NCBI RefSeq assembly: GCF_037392515.1
Contig: NC_090290.1
Span: 18,737,753-18,801,752 of the forward strand
Source of the DNA: Haliotis asinina
Lineage: Eukaryota > Mollusca > Gastropoda > Lepetellida > Haliotidae
Length of the DNA stretch: 64,000 bases
Direction of reading: 5' to 3'
The notes beneath the pieces were generated by a model. That model did no database searches and was not told where the DNA came from. It worked only from the letters and a program-made list of their open reading frames with translations. The translations under genes were made by a program, and so were the position numbers. Shown here piece by piece: positions 20,649 through 35,400 of this stretch (the stretch's first letter is position 1; each line of letters begins with the position of its first letter).

Positions 20649-20960
20649 TTTTGTTATACAAGGACATGTGAAGGTCCAGGTAAGAAATCCTCTCCAGTTC
20701 ATATTACAATAAGAGGCCAGTGTATTTTACTCCGTGCATGTAATGGGATCAGCTGGTCAGGCTTGCTGAATCCCATTTATGTAGTATCGCTGTTGATCCT
20801 GGCCACTGGTTAGATTTGACCTTGCCACGGGGTCACCAAATAGTACTAGCAAACCAGGAAACATTCAGAACTTGATTACTTACAGATAGATGGAACATTC
20901 CAGATATATGGCTTAGGTCGGACCATGCAGTTGAGATACAATGATGATACCAAACCGAAC
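20649..20960 (+). repeat. CACT-tailed SINE-like repeat, very old copy
   Basis: Only scattered blocks remain: 'catgtgaaggtccaggta', 'aataagaggc', 'gggatcagctggtcaggcttgctga', and 'gttgatcctggccactgg'. An extra stretch near 20810-20870 interrupts it. Confidence 0.45.
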
Positions 20961-23486
20961 ACCCTAACCTTTTACAAGTATGGGTTTCTGAAGATCAGTT
21001 TTTAACCCTGATCTTCAGAGTCCACAAGGACTGCAGGGCTTCCAACTTGATCTAAGTTTTGACTCATGATTAAGACAAAGTAAAAATAAAACCAGCATCC
21101 ACTTTATAACCAAATTTAATTTGCATGTAATTACATTTTATAGATTGACTTTAAACAAGAATTAGTACATATTTCTTAATATTAGATTTAAAGGAATTGG
21201 AATAAAATGAAGAAACATGTAAATTGTATATAGGCCTAAAATATCACATTTGTGTTCCTGAACACTAGCACTGAACTGCCCTAAGAGTATTGATGAACTC
21301 CAACATGCAGTAGTCATAGATCAAATACCTTTCCTCAAAACAAACATTTAGTTATTGACCCAAGCCAAAATTGTACAAAGGGGAGATGGTATGATACACA
21401 AGACATGAAAATCTATATATATATAATGTATATTCATATGAATGTTAGATTTATTAGGTAACTAATGTAAAAGTAATCTTAAACAATTAGTAATTTCAAA
21501 TATAAATTTGATTTCCGATTAAAAGGTGACAATTTCCATTCTGAACTGCCTTAAAAATTCAATATGTCTTAACAGAAACCATACATTGATGTTACTAAGC
21601 AGTTGACTTTACATTTACAAGATAAAAAATATGCATTTTCAAGAAACTCATTTTCCAATCCAACCCTTATTTACTCCCAGGCAAAATGTAGAGATAGCAT
21701 TAAAATGAGCCTTATGACCTATACTGCTTATCTTGACCATGTTGAACAATATCCATTAGACCATGTGGTCAATACTCAGTTTGTCTCAACAGTGGACTGA
21801 ACCCAGTTTATTTCTAGTAATATACAGTAGTAGTACACCCTGTGGCTAGTTCCATATCAACAAGAAGTTTTGGAGGGTGGGTGGTGTCACACTAGTTGCT
21901 GGATAACATGTTTGAGAGATCCTAAAAAGATAAGGTCTTTTCTGGCATTTGGCCTAGGATTATATTGGCATCCAAATAATATGTATGTGGAGAAAGGCAT
22001 TGATGAAACAAAAGATAAAGTGATGAAGTCTCACAAGCTCAAGTCTCGGTACACCACAACATAATTTCACTTAAAAGCATTGATGATAGATCTGTCGGAA
22101 ATATGTGTACAATCTAAATGGCATGTTGCAAGAGCTGATAAAATATATTACACTTGAGTCTTTGTTCTCTCATGGCAGTCCGGGTAATGAATATCAGAAA
22201 TGATATGCGTTGGGCAGGACAGGCAAAGACTTTAATAATGCTCATTTGGACAAAGCATCTGCTAATCAATGTAACATCGCCATTTGTGACTCTGCTACAC
22301 TCACGGATGTATGATGTCAAAAAAACAATCACAGCCTTGTTCAGTTAACTTTACTACCTTGTCAGTGAACTAAGCTCACTAACATTCAGAAAAACATCAC
22401 ATAACATTCTGATGAAATTTGCTTCAGGGATAAAAGATATACAAATGCTCTGCTTGAGAGTAACAGGCTCAAAGACATCAGCATATAAAAGTGTCTAGTT
22501 AACCAAACACACGGTAACAGCAAGATGTTATTTAGATAGCAGCATCCTTATATCCCGAAAAGTACAGTAACAAATTATGTATGCCACTTAAAGTACATTT
22601 AATCATCTACTTGCATGATAAATGAGGCAATTCAGCATGTTGCACATGCTTCCAAACGCAAGGGCGATAACTGACAATAAAAGCCAGGTTTCAAATTGGC
22701 AAAGATTTTGTCAGTTAACACTCAAGCATTGTACAAATACTGGATTAAACATGCACAAGACCCTGACACATCAGAAAAGTAACGACTGTGTTTCCGTTCA
22801 CTGTGATCCAAGTAAAGAGCAGGACGAGGTGGAAGCAGCAACATTGAGAATACATCCACACCCTTGTCAGCACCATGTACAACCGTTAGACATCTGTCTT
22901 AACATCCCATGTGGAGGAGTTGACAACGATGGTGTAACTCATAAGTTAATAAATACAAGCATGATGTATAAAGTGAAATGCCACTGAAGGCACCTCCCTT
23001 TGGCTATGTACAAAACACCTTTCCAGCTCGACACGTAAATCCGAAGAGTTGCTATGAGAACACTTCTAGTATGAGTAAGTACACTGTAGACAGACACAGC
23101 ACATCACTACTGTGCTTGCAAGTCTCGCATCACTGTACAGTCACTATAAGCTCATCCTTCGTTCAGTGTGACTAGTGTTTCGCGTTTAACCATTAAATGG
23201 GATCTGAAACTGTTCAAGTCAAGTTCCCACCCTTCTGACTGTCTTCAAATAGCATTCCTAAGGTTCAGATTCAGTGTAGCATTACAGTGACCGGGGATGA
23301 GGTAAAGATTGCTCTGGATAACAGTTCCACTGCAAGATACATGTCATAACAGACCTAAATTCCTGCAAGGCTTTAAAGTTTCATCTTGAATTCTTTGTCA
23401 AAGCTGGAATATGCCAATAAGTCTGGAGCTCAGTAACCAGAATTATTAAAGAACATTCACACAAATTGCCTAAAAAGAAGCCGTCA
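20961..23486. other. Convergent 3' ends of p23 (+) and ABCF2 (-); probable long 3' UTRs
   Basis: The stretch is nearly free of recognised repeats and has no convincing exon. Plus-strand AATAAA occurs at 21085-21090 and 21201-21206. Minus-strand AATAAA occurs at 21450-21455 and ATTAAA at 21115-21120. If the latter serve ABCF2, its 3' UTR is over 2 kb and the two transcripts may overlap. Poly(A) sites cannot be fixed from sequence alone. Confidence 0.4.
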
Positions 23487-26400
23487 TCATTTTCGTACAT
23501 TCATGTTTTTGGCTGCTTTTGCCATATCCTTGTGGACCTTCTTGGCCAGGTGTTCCTTGTACGAGAAGATGTCAGAGTCCCACTTGGTGACCTTCTGATG
23601 CTCACAGATCCAAATCTCCTCCGTCACCTGAGAAATACAAGCAAGAACAGATGTTATGTTTAGAATATTCACTGGAAATACAAGTTTTACTTTCAAGAGT
23701 GACTGTTTAAAGCAATCTTCGAGCAATATCATGGCAGGAACACAAGCAAATGATTAAACCATTAGGCCACTCCACCACCTTACTTGTATACTGCTGGTAT
23801 AAATATACATCCTTTGTATTACTTTCGGTAAAAATATGTAGAATTACAGATCAACAGTTCACAGTAACAATCTAACTTAATAAGGAATAATACTTATACA
23901 CATAAATTCTATAAAGTTTTAAACTGCAGCTAGCAACGTTCTAGCTATGTCCAGCGGCAAATGAGCAGCAGAAAGAAATGCAAAATCCGAAACATGCCAT
24001 CATGACGACATCGTCAATGGTTCAGTAATCTATATCTACATATGGCATGATTACAATCACCTCTTACATTTAACAATACTGAAACCTGAGACCTTCTCTA
24101 CAATGTGAACACAGTACACGACTATACCCATGACAAACTATACTGGAGGTATTTCATAACGTTATGAATGCTTTACAGACCCATGGTAAGATTTACTGGT
24201 AAGTGTTACTGTCCTTGAAATAGGCGTTGGTTACATTACATCAAATCACCATCAGTAGCTTCACAAGCACTTTTCGAATACAAGTATGCAGATCTCGTAG
24301 TCACAACACAGAACATTAGGTTTCTACATACTAGCACTATCACTGATAGGAGTATGTGTGCAGCATTATGATGCATCAGAGGTTACACCATAACTTGGAG
24401 TGAGTGAGTGAGTGAGTTTAGTTTTACGCCGCACTCAGCAATATTACAGCTATATGGCGGCAGTCTGTAAATAATCGAGTCTGGACCAGACAATCCAGTG
24501 ATCAACAACATGAGCATCGATCTGCGCAATTGGGAACCGATGACATGTGTCAACCAAGTCAGCGAGTCTGACCACCCGATCCCGTTAGTCGCCTCTTACG
24601 ACAAGCTGAGTCGCCTTTTATGGCAAGCATGGGTTGCTGAAGGCCTATTCTACCCCGGGACCTTCACGGGTACCATAACTTGGAAGTTCTCAAATATTCC
24701 ACTGCACTCATTTCACAAGTGCTCTAAGTATGCGGTCAACAAGGGAGATAACTCTAAAGAATTAAACTGACAACCACTAAGTAAACGATCTAAGACAAGC
24801 AATGTACCTACATACTTAAAAAAAAAGTTGGTCCTACCTGTGATATAAGCCTGAAGTCGTGACTGACAAGGATCATTCCACCATCGAACTCATTAATCGC
24901 ATCTGCCAGGGCATCAATGGTCTCCAGGTCCAAGTGGTTGGTGGGCTCATCCAGTAACAGCAGATGGGGACACTGCCAAGCTAACCAGGCGAAGGTGACA
25001 CGGCATCTCTGACCGTCAGACAGGTTCTTGATGGGACACACCTGCAACAACAGCAACAAATCACAAACTACACTTAAGATGAATTGATAAATTGAATGAT
25101 ATTAGGTTTCATTCTGATACACTTATACCAACTGCCCTTACATTTTGTCCAACTAGTTTACATATAATACTGAGAAAAAGTACCCCTAAAAAATGTTTTA
25201 ATATCAATATCGTAGTATTGTAGCAGAGTATAAAACCCAAACGCTTGTTCTAGCACTGATAACTTTCACCACAGATCAAAAACCAGTGCTATCAATATTG
25301 TCTAAAGTATACTTAAATTCAACACGACAAAAGATTTGTTTGATGAGCATCATACATATTTGTCTTGTCTGCTTTTGTTTAACGGAGCACTCGACAATAC
25401 TCCAACTATATATTTGCAGTCTGTAAATACTCATGCCTGGACAGACAATCAAGTGATCAACAGTATGAGCATATATCAACCCCCAAACTTACCAACTTGG
25501 GATACAATGGTGTGTCAATAAAGTGAGCGAGCCAGAACATTGAATCCTGTGAGCTGCCTCTTATGACAAGCATGGGTTGCTGAAGATCAATTCTACAGGA
25601 TCTTCATGATTATGTGAGCTTTATAAAAATGACAAACTTCCTCGATCAAATAACCTCTGAGATTTTCAACCCATATAACTTCACAAATAAACTCATCACT
25701 GGGGATAAAGTCAAGAGATCTTCCTGTTCAAATATGTACCTGTCCCGAAACTTAAAATTCGTTGATTGTATGTTATGTTTCGGGCTTATGGAGTACGGCC
25801 ATTCTGAACATTACACAAGAGTTCATCTTGAAAAACCTGATATGAAGTGCGCACCTGTTGTAGCCCCGTGAGACCGTAGCGGCCGATGATCTTCCTCATC
25901 TCCTCCCTCTCCTTGACTTCAGGATAACACTTCAACATGTAGTCCAGGGCCGACATCTCCACGTCCAGCTGGTCATGGAGGTGCTACACAAACAGCGAGT
26001 GACTGAGTTAAGACTTATGCCACTTTAAGCAACATCCCAGCAATGTGAGGACAGGGGTCACCAAAAATGAGCTTCAAATATTGTACATGTGGGGAATTGA
26101 ACCTGGCTCTTTGACACGATAAGTACATGCTTTAGCAAGTAGGCTACCCTACCATCCCATAAGTAGGTGGAGTGTGTTGAGGGAGTGAGGTTGGAGAATC
26201 AATGCGAAATCCAAGAACGTCTATCATACTAGTGTTCCTGATGTTATGGCCATAACAGTATGTTTGCACACACAGTAACAAAGGCTTATAAACAGCATTA
26301 AAGGTCACATAGCATGTAAAACAACTTTGCACATTCTGATACCTTTCGGTATGCACTTACCGAAACAAATCATACAAAATGCCAATTCAACCTATAAAGT

Positions 26401-29400
26401 TGAGAAAAGAAACCCACAAAAAGCTGTGATGAAAAAACACCCGCGAAATCAAAGTTCAAAACTAATTTTTCCTCCAGCTCTGGGGCAAATGAACCAGTGG
26501 TCATTGACAAGGTGTCATTACACATCAGTGCACATCCAACTGCACTGAATGGGTATCATGGCTGCTTTGTTTAGAGGGAGGTAAACCCAAATACAAAATA
26601 CTGCACTTTTGATTTGCAATTATATGCTTGTAATTTTGGGGTGTTTTTTTTCACAATCGCCAATGCATTTCATACATCATGAAGAAGTGATAACTGTGTT
26701 TTAATCATGTTTGATGCTTTGGTTGCATGTGACCATTAAAGCTTTACATAAGCAGAAACTAAACTAATTATGGCGACATATGATGATAGCAACTTTACAC
26801 AATTTCAGTATTCTCAAGAGCAGACCAAAGGCCTTTACTGACAAATTTGAAAGGGCAACTTACAACCTGTTCAATTTTATGAATATCAACAGGAAATCAA
26901 TTTCAGATACACATGCCATGACATGACCTCACATGACCTTCTGTCCTGTGGACATGTAATGAGCCAGTCTGCCATGTTTCTTACCTGGTGGTATCTGCCG
27001 ATCTTCAAATGAGAATGCCGACGTATCAAACCTTCTGTTGGGACAAGCTGGAACAATAACAGTAGTAACAATAATAACGACGATGACAACATAAACCACT
27101 CTAAGTGTATTATACTTATTCGTTGAAAGATGCTCAAAGCACATTCTTACACAACTCAATGGATTAGTTCATTCTTCATTCTCATTTCTTCTTTAAGGTC
27201 AACAGCCACAATGGGCAGTAGAGCAAAGGGTAGATAGTACCCCTGTGCAAACCAGAATGCCTATCTAACGTGTACCTTTAACATAAAACCCTATCAGTAG
27301 CCTGAAAGTTCAACTGAAATTTAATCAAGAGTAATCTTACATCTCCTGTGATCAGCTTGAGTAGAGTTGTCTTTCCTGCTCCGTTAGGTCCAACCAAAGC
27401 CACTCTAGTGTCCAAGTCCACACCAAAGTCCAGATCCTTGTAGATGAAGGGCTGCACACAGATAACATGCATTAATTCTACCACAATCTGAGCATTTTAC
27501 CATCAGCTTTAACCGTCCTAAATGATATAAGTACTTATAAAATTTGTCGATCAAAAGTTGGGTATGAAGTCATATGAATCAAGTCTGATCAGGCATCTAT
27601 TTCAGCTTCGTCTTTTAACAAGCAAAGGTTACTGGTCTAATCCTCCTGAGGACGGCTTTGTTCCAGTGCTCACTAGTCACGGATTTTACATGCTGGAGGA
27701 ACAATGCGGATGATACCTATATGATTGGCATTTCAGAAACAAGTGCCATACATGTCCAAATGAGAGAAAGAGAGATCAGTACCAGGGATTGGGGAAGGGA
27801 ACTTTGACAATGGGCCATTTTCTGAATTTAAACTGCACCACTGCCCTTGTATCAACAGTAAACTTCAAAGTTTTATGGGCCATTCTTCATTTTAATGTGC
27901 AAAATGGCCCATGGCCACTGCCTTTCCCAATCCCTGCACTACGACTGTAACAATGCATCAAATTTATCACTGGATGGCAATTGTTGAGTCTCTGATGGTA
28001 ATTAATCAATGGAAGGAATGAAAAACAATTGATGCATCGATATCATATGTGACTATTGATAGTTTAGTAATTGAAATGGGTACATGGATTGTTTGGGTTT
28101 TTTTATTTAATATTTATGTTTTGTATTTTGTTATTGTTTGGGGGGCAGACTTGCAGCTTCATTGAGTTTATGTCTTAACTATGTACCTGATCTGAGTTTC
28201 AAGTTAATCATTATCTAAAGAGGCTTAAACTACTTCAACCTGTTTTCATCTCATTGTAACTAACTATTCATTTGGGAAATGACTTCAAAATTGTATTTTA
28301 ATAGTTTGTCCTAACAGACTCTCATGATATTATTACCTACAAGGGCAAAAATGTCACTTTGTCATGGTGATGGATGTCATGAACAATGCACCAACATCAT
28401 GTTTCTTCTGTGACACAGTATGATACGGGCATGAATATAATATTCTTTTTATTAACGAAATTGTCAGTGGTTAATTCCTCCACAATAGACACCCATAGAT
28501 ATTACAAGCCCAAGCATTTCACCTCCATAGTTGTTTGTTTACACCAGATCTCCGCGATATCCCAGCTATATGGCGACGTAGCTGTCTCTTACAACAAGCA
28601 TGGGTTGCTACATACAAATGGTAACCCTGATCTTCAAGTGTATCTGTCTGTAAAGATGCAAAACATTGACCTACCTTCTTGTCATTGTATCTGAAGCTGA
28701 CATGCTGGACCATGATGACAGGTGGCGGCAGCTTTCCACAGCTTGGGAAGTAGAATGACAATGTCTGGAATACAGCATTGTTCAGAAATTAAAATATGTT
28801 TTCAAAAGTTTATTTACATCATGACCAAGATATTTTGTGGATTGCGTCAAATTTTAAGTGTCTTTGTTCTTACCATATTCTATCACCAAAAGTTTTACAA
28901 AATTGTTCCTACAGTACATAGTAACTCTTGGGACTTTCTAAACATTAATGACCTCTTTAAAGTCTATTATTTACAAGACTGCCATCTATTGACTCGATGA
29001 GAAGGCAGACTCCTCAACCGCTACAACTCACCTTGTCAGTGGTGACTCGTTCAGTGAGTCCCCCATCCACCATTTTTTTCAGTGTCTTTTCTTTGCTCTG
29101 AGCCTGACGGGCCAACTTGGCACTGCCGTGACCAAACCGAGCAATATAGTTCTGAAAATATACATTTCAATCCAGTGCAACTGACTGCCTTAAAAACTGA
29201 ACCTATTATCAACTAACATTGACTTGAAGCTCAAATTAGTGTTAGCAACTAGTTTGGAATCAGAATTAATCGCTATGTGAGTTTGACCATTGTACTAAGC
29301 GTCAATCTCCAAGGGAGAGAACTCTGTACTGAACCTCGGCCTTTTCTGTCATCATGTTCCAAACTGTCATAACAAGCCACTGAGTGAGTTTAGTTTTACA

Positions 29401-32400
29401 CAGCTTTTTGGAAATATTCCTCCAACATCATGGGCCTCATATACTACATTAAACTATCAACAGACAACATAGTTGAAGAACGTGCCTTCAGCTATGTTTA
29501 GCACTGTAAAAAGCACCTCCATCTGCAGACATCACATCATAACTATTGAGTAACGAACAAATTTAACTGACAGGAGAGCCCAATCTGGGCAAGGGTACCT
29601 ACTCAACATAAGCCTGAGAGGCACTGAGTGGGATCATGTAAAATATTTAAAAGTTACAAACAAGGACAATAAACAAAATCCTCAAAGCTTATTTTCTGGT
29701 TTTACACATCTGAAAAATCTATATGCTAAATCTAAATATGAAGACATTTCAGATTATTTTCTCAATCTTTATGAAGTTATTGCTATGCATTTCGTGTAGG
29801 GAGAGTTAAGAGGTCAAAGGCAACCACAGTTACCTATGTGGTCAAATGGTGAAGTATTCAAGTTTGTCTCATCAAAACACAAACACTTTTGGGTATAAAT
29901 TTAAGTTTGTCAGTTGTTTGGAATCAGAAATTCATCGCTACGAAAGTTTGACCATTGTACTAAGCGTCAATCTCCAAGGGAGAGAACTCTGTACTGAACC
30001 TCGGCCTTTTATGTCATCATATTCCAAACACCTGACATTGTCTACATCTTAAAAGGAAACAACCGGACCCCATTGTGGTTACACAACTAAGGGGAGGTAA
30101 CCCACCTTCATGTGGGCGATCTGATCCTGTTCCCACTTGTACCTCTTCATCTGGTTTTCTTCAAGCTCCATGCGGGTCTGTATGTAGGCATCGTAGTTAC
30201 CCTGAGAAGACACAAACAAATATCATGGAGAGTTGCTCTGTCAATTGTCCACCTCTACGGAATTTAGTCTGATGAGGAAAAAGCATAGAATGAACATTTA
30301 CCTATTTTTTAATGCCAAACTCTAAGATACACGATCTGCCAGCAATCTATGCGACCACACACCAAGTGATTGATATCATGAGCATCTATCTACACATCTG
30401 GGGCACAATGACATGCATTAAACTAGTCCGTGACTTTGACTTTCAAACCCTAGTAGGGTTTACAAGCACGAGTCGGTAAATACAATATCATAATCAGATC
30501 TTCACTGAATGGCAGAGTGAAAGACAGTAGTATTTAGTTTACTCTTGCAAGTTTCAATGGGTATGATGGGTACCTCTTCTTGTTCAACAAAATGAACCAT
30601 ATACATGAAATGCATTCTTTGAAAGAAGAAAATTGAGTGAGTTTAGATTTACGCCGCACTCAGCAATATTCCAGCTATGTGTCAGCGGTCTGTAAATAAT
30701 CGAGTCTGGACCAGACAATCCAGTAACCAACAACATGAGCAACGATTTGCGCAATTGGGAACCGATGACATGTGTCAACCAAGTCGGCGAGTCTGACCAA
30801 CCAATCCCGTTAGTCGCCTCTTACGACAAGCATAGTCGCCTTTTATGGCAAGCATGGGTTGCTGAAGGCCTATTCTACCCTGGGACCTTCGTGGGTCAGA
30901 AGAAAATTGGCTAAAAATTAAACATAACCAGCAAGAAAGAAAACACTGTTTCTAATAGGGGTGGGTGATAATACTGGTTACTGCAATTTGAACTTCACAA
31001 TACGACATATTGCTGTACACTTTTCCAGAACTGGTTCACCTGACAATTAGAAATTTTCATGATGTAGTCAAAAATACTATCGACATTTGTATTTCCTTAA
31101 CATTAATGTTCATTAACAGGTTTCAGAATCTATCTTGGTCATACATGTACACTTGCATAACTTTTAAACTTTTAAATACACTGGTACCGGCACTCACACG
31201 CATAAACAAATCAAAATGATGGATGACATTGCAAATGCTGTTTCTCGATTTCCAAACTTTAGAGTGAAGTCTTTAATTTGGAGACATGTCCAATTGATCT
31301 CTTGATATGTCACATCAGAGTCCTGACAGTGGCCATTGTTTCAGAAAGAAACAGTACTTTCACTACCATATCCCATGTGTTACATTTTCCCTGTATATTA
31401 CAAAACATGTTGCACCATGCCACGCTATATCACAACATGAAAATTTGGGCAATACCCTACCCTAATTTTCAGTCACATTTCAGATCTGCTATGTCAAAGG
31501 ATGCAGGAAACTATGACGTCAATAATATTTTACTTGTTTGTACGTCACAGTTTATGCTCTTACCATACAAATGCAACACCAAAACAGTTGCCCATAATTC
31601 CGTGTCCATGCAACCATGAAACAAACCAGTGATTGACAGCATGAGCAATTGGGTAACCATGTTAACCATGCCACGCCACACACTGCTACTGTCAATCCTC
31701 CTAAGTTGGGGGTCATACAACAGACCTTAAACATCACATGCAACCATGAAACAAACCAGTGATTGACAGCATGAGCAATTGGGTAACCATGTTAACCATG
31801 CCACGCCACACACTGCTACTGTCAATCCTCCTAAGTTGGGGGTCATACAACAGACCTTAAACATCACATGCAACAGAAAACACAACTGTGCAGATTCTGA
31901 TTCATGTTAGTATGGAATCACCGTTCCTTTTGATTCATCACTGTATGCTTATAATATGGTTTGGTTTTTTTTCCTCACAATCAGCTATGTATATTATATG
32001 TCATGAATAATTGTGTTTTAATCATGTGTGCTTTTCTGGCTGCATGTGACCTTTAAGACAACGCTAACACTTCAGACAAACGTGAAGACAATACAGACTG
32101 TTCAGACAACATAAAGACAGCATATATCCACACTTACACCATAGTACTTGAGTTTCTTGAGATGCATGTGCACAATGTTGGTGCATACGCCGTTGAGGAA
32201 GTCCTGAGAGTGGGAGATGATCATCAAGATACGTTTGTAGCTGAAACCAAACCACAAAGTATTGTAGCGAGTGACAGACATTTGGCGTGATGGGTAATGC
32301 TCTAACCACTGGCCTACTCCACTTCCCTACAATATACTATATTGCATCGCTATGTCAAACTGTCTTGTGTATCTGTGTTGTGTATCCCTTTATCTGATGC

Positions 32401-35400
32401 AGGTGTCCTATTACTGTGAGTGGGCAACATTGGATAAACATTACAAGTGGCTATCAATATATTTCAGAAATTGATGGTACTAAACATCAACAGGACGACA
32501 TGGTCATTGTTGTCCTCTGCCTGTGTTCTGATCTTATTTTGACATCAAATTCAATCTTCATACGAACAGTGACACATAACCTTTTAATGAGAATCTGTTC
32601 CCACTAAGGATAATGTGCACCAAGCCAAGAAATGCATGACAAGGGCCATAACTCTATAACAAATTGTGACAAAGTTTGTTTTCGACCTTCATCAAGGTGT
32701 TCATGTCCTGAAAATGCATACCATATTTGGTTTTCTTATCTATAACAGTTTAGAGAAAACCTGTCCCCATTGCCCTGGATAAACGGAAGGAGCTCCGAGT
32801 TACATCCATCCCTAACACTTCATGGCGGGGGACAATCAATATTGGATAAGATGAAACCCACAAGGATGGATACAGTTATAACAAACTGAGAAACATATTC
32901 AATGGCAAATATAGCATTCTACAGGGGCCATCCAGTTAATGGCAACCAGTTAGTCCTTAAAACAAATGTCACTAATCCTTCTTGAATGTTAATATTCTCA
33001 AACCTGCAGCCAAGGATCCTTATTTCAGGTATTTCTGGACACCTTGAGCATGTTTGATAAAGTGTCTTAGTGCAACAAGAATTTGAAGCTGCCATACTTT
33101 AACAAACTTTCAGCAGATTTCGCTCTATGATTGCCTTAGATCTCCCTCGTGTTCTTAATCTTACTTGGCCAGTTCTTGTTCCAGCCACACACAAGCATTC
33201 AGATCCAGATGGTTGGTGGGCTCATCCAACAGGAGCAGGGCTGGTTTGATGTACAGTGCACGGGCCAGAGCAATCCGCATACGCCAACCTCCGGAGAAAT
33301 CTTTCACCTGAAAAAACAAGCAGTCACAGCTCTTTAACTTCTTATGTTCCTTCAAGATAAAAGTGCATGAGTCAGGTTTAAGTCTTCTTTGACAGCATTC
33401 AATCCAATTGCATGACATCAGCTTCAAGAAACACATTTACCACATCAGTTAAATCCACAACCATGTGCTGAGAGACCTCCAACATGGCTTGGATTTTAAT
33501 TCCTAACCTAGGTTTAAATCAGAGTGAGTGTGTGCATTATTTTGTTGTTAAGGGCAATATTCCAGCAATATCATGCCAGAAATTGGCTTCACATAATGTA
33601 CCTATGTGGGGAAACAAATCCCAGTTTTCGGTGTGACAATCAGATTTCATAACACTTGCCTACCCCAACACCCCATCAATCAGAGTGACAGAGACTGTAG
33701 TGATCTAGACCTGCCACCTTCTAATTCTATCGACTTGCACTGTCTATACTTGATACATTTGTTTGCCACTCTGTATAACAGGCTAACAGGTGTCAGGAAA
33801 TACTAATTTGATTCCTCAATGTACATCACCAAATGTTCAGTCATACTAATCATGACTACCTTTGTGTGTTGCATTTCTTTGGTGAAACCAAGACCACTGA
33901 GGATGTAGCCAGCCTTTGTCTCAGCGTTGTCTGCATCCATCTCATCCAGACGCTCGTACACATCCAGCAGACGTTCATGGGATTCTGGGCAAAGAGAGAG
34001 AGAGAGAGAGTGTCAGCCTGGGTTATCTTTGAACAGTTATTCAAATTGGTTATTGAACTTGCAATGATATTCCAGCTATATGGCAGTTTGAAAAATCTGT
34101 ACCTACGGAACCTAATACTATATCCCCTGCTTTGCGCTAAACGCGTGGTAAGGGATAATAAACACTGTCACCAATGTATCTATGGTATATATTTCCTTAA
34201 AAAGAATGTAGATTGTACTGAAGCTCCGTTCTAACCCTGGATCTTCACAAGTTTCATGAAACAAATAAACCCAGAAATCTTATTTATTCATATTCACACA
34301 CTGAATGATTGGTATGGGTATTAATTCTGTGGCCAAAACAATTCTAACTATTTTACTTACCCAAGCAATAAGGTAAGTCTTCATAAACTCAATTCCTTTT
34401 CCATCAAAAGTTGTTTACTTATTCCCACTTCCTGATATAAGCCTTTCTGTGGCTGCAGTAGTCACATGGCTACAACGCTGACATAATGATATGCATACCT
34501 GGGTCATCTCTTGATCCGAGTATTTCTGCCTCCTTCTCAAGCCTCAGTCTCTCCTCATCAACTTCAATGACAGACTCCAGAGCTGTTTTGTCACTGGGGG
34601 GCATCTCTCGACGCAACAGAAAGATGTCCACATGTGGGGGGACAGGAACCTCTCGGAGATCTAAAGCTGCGAGCAGCGTTGACTTGCCTGTCGAAGTAAG
34701 CAGACAGCATTGGCAGTTTGTAATGAAAATAGTTAATTGAAAATGATTTTTATAGTCAATAATTATTTATAATCTTCCTTTTGATTGATTTTCGATTATT
34801 AGACCACTACTAAATGAAAGTTATGTGTTTTCAGCAATGTTATGACCTTCAAGAACTGATTTTCCTGCTTTGTTTCTTAGCAGTACTAAATATGTTTATA
34901 AAAAACACATACTGAATAAAAAATAATAAAAAATTTACTTTTCTGCAACTTTTTATCACATATTACTTTTTACAGACAGTGCCAGAAGAGGACGCCACTT
35001 TGTCATTCTTACAGCGGACAAATGGATGATTGGGACAAGCTGATGCCCAAGAAACAATTCACCTTTTTCCAATTTAGCCTAATATAATCTACGTCTATGA
35101 CAGCATCTTAAAGTGATACAAGGAGTGTCCAGATTGGACAGTTGAAAGACAATATTGTTGTAATGGGCTTCACACACTGTACCAATGTGGACAACTGAAC
35201 CTAAGTCACTGGCATGTTGAGTGAAAGATTTAACCCCATGGCTACCCCTGTTAAGTATAAGAAACACAAGAAATGCAGACAGCAGATGATGTCAGGTTAC
35301 CCCGTCAAAACATATACATCTACATCAACAGCATCAGTGCCTCACAACATGCAGATCCCACCCATGATACTTAATGCCAATGATGCAACCTACTTTTGAC

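Noticed and set aside
22622-22987. 121-codon plus-strand frame
   Set aside because: It lies in the probable ABCF2 3' UTR, antisense, with no motif and no matching splice signals.
33833-34234. 133-codon plus-strand frame
   Set aside because: It overlaps ABCF2 exon 33860-33984 on the other strand and has no protein-like features.
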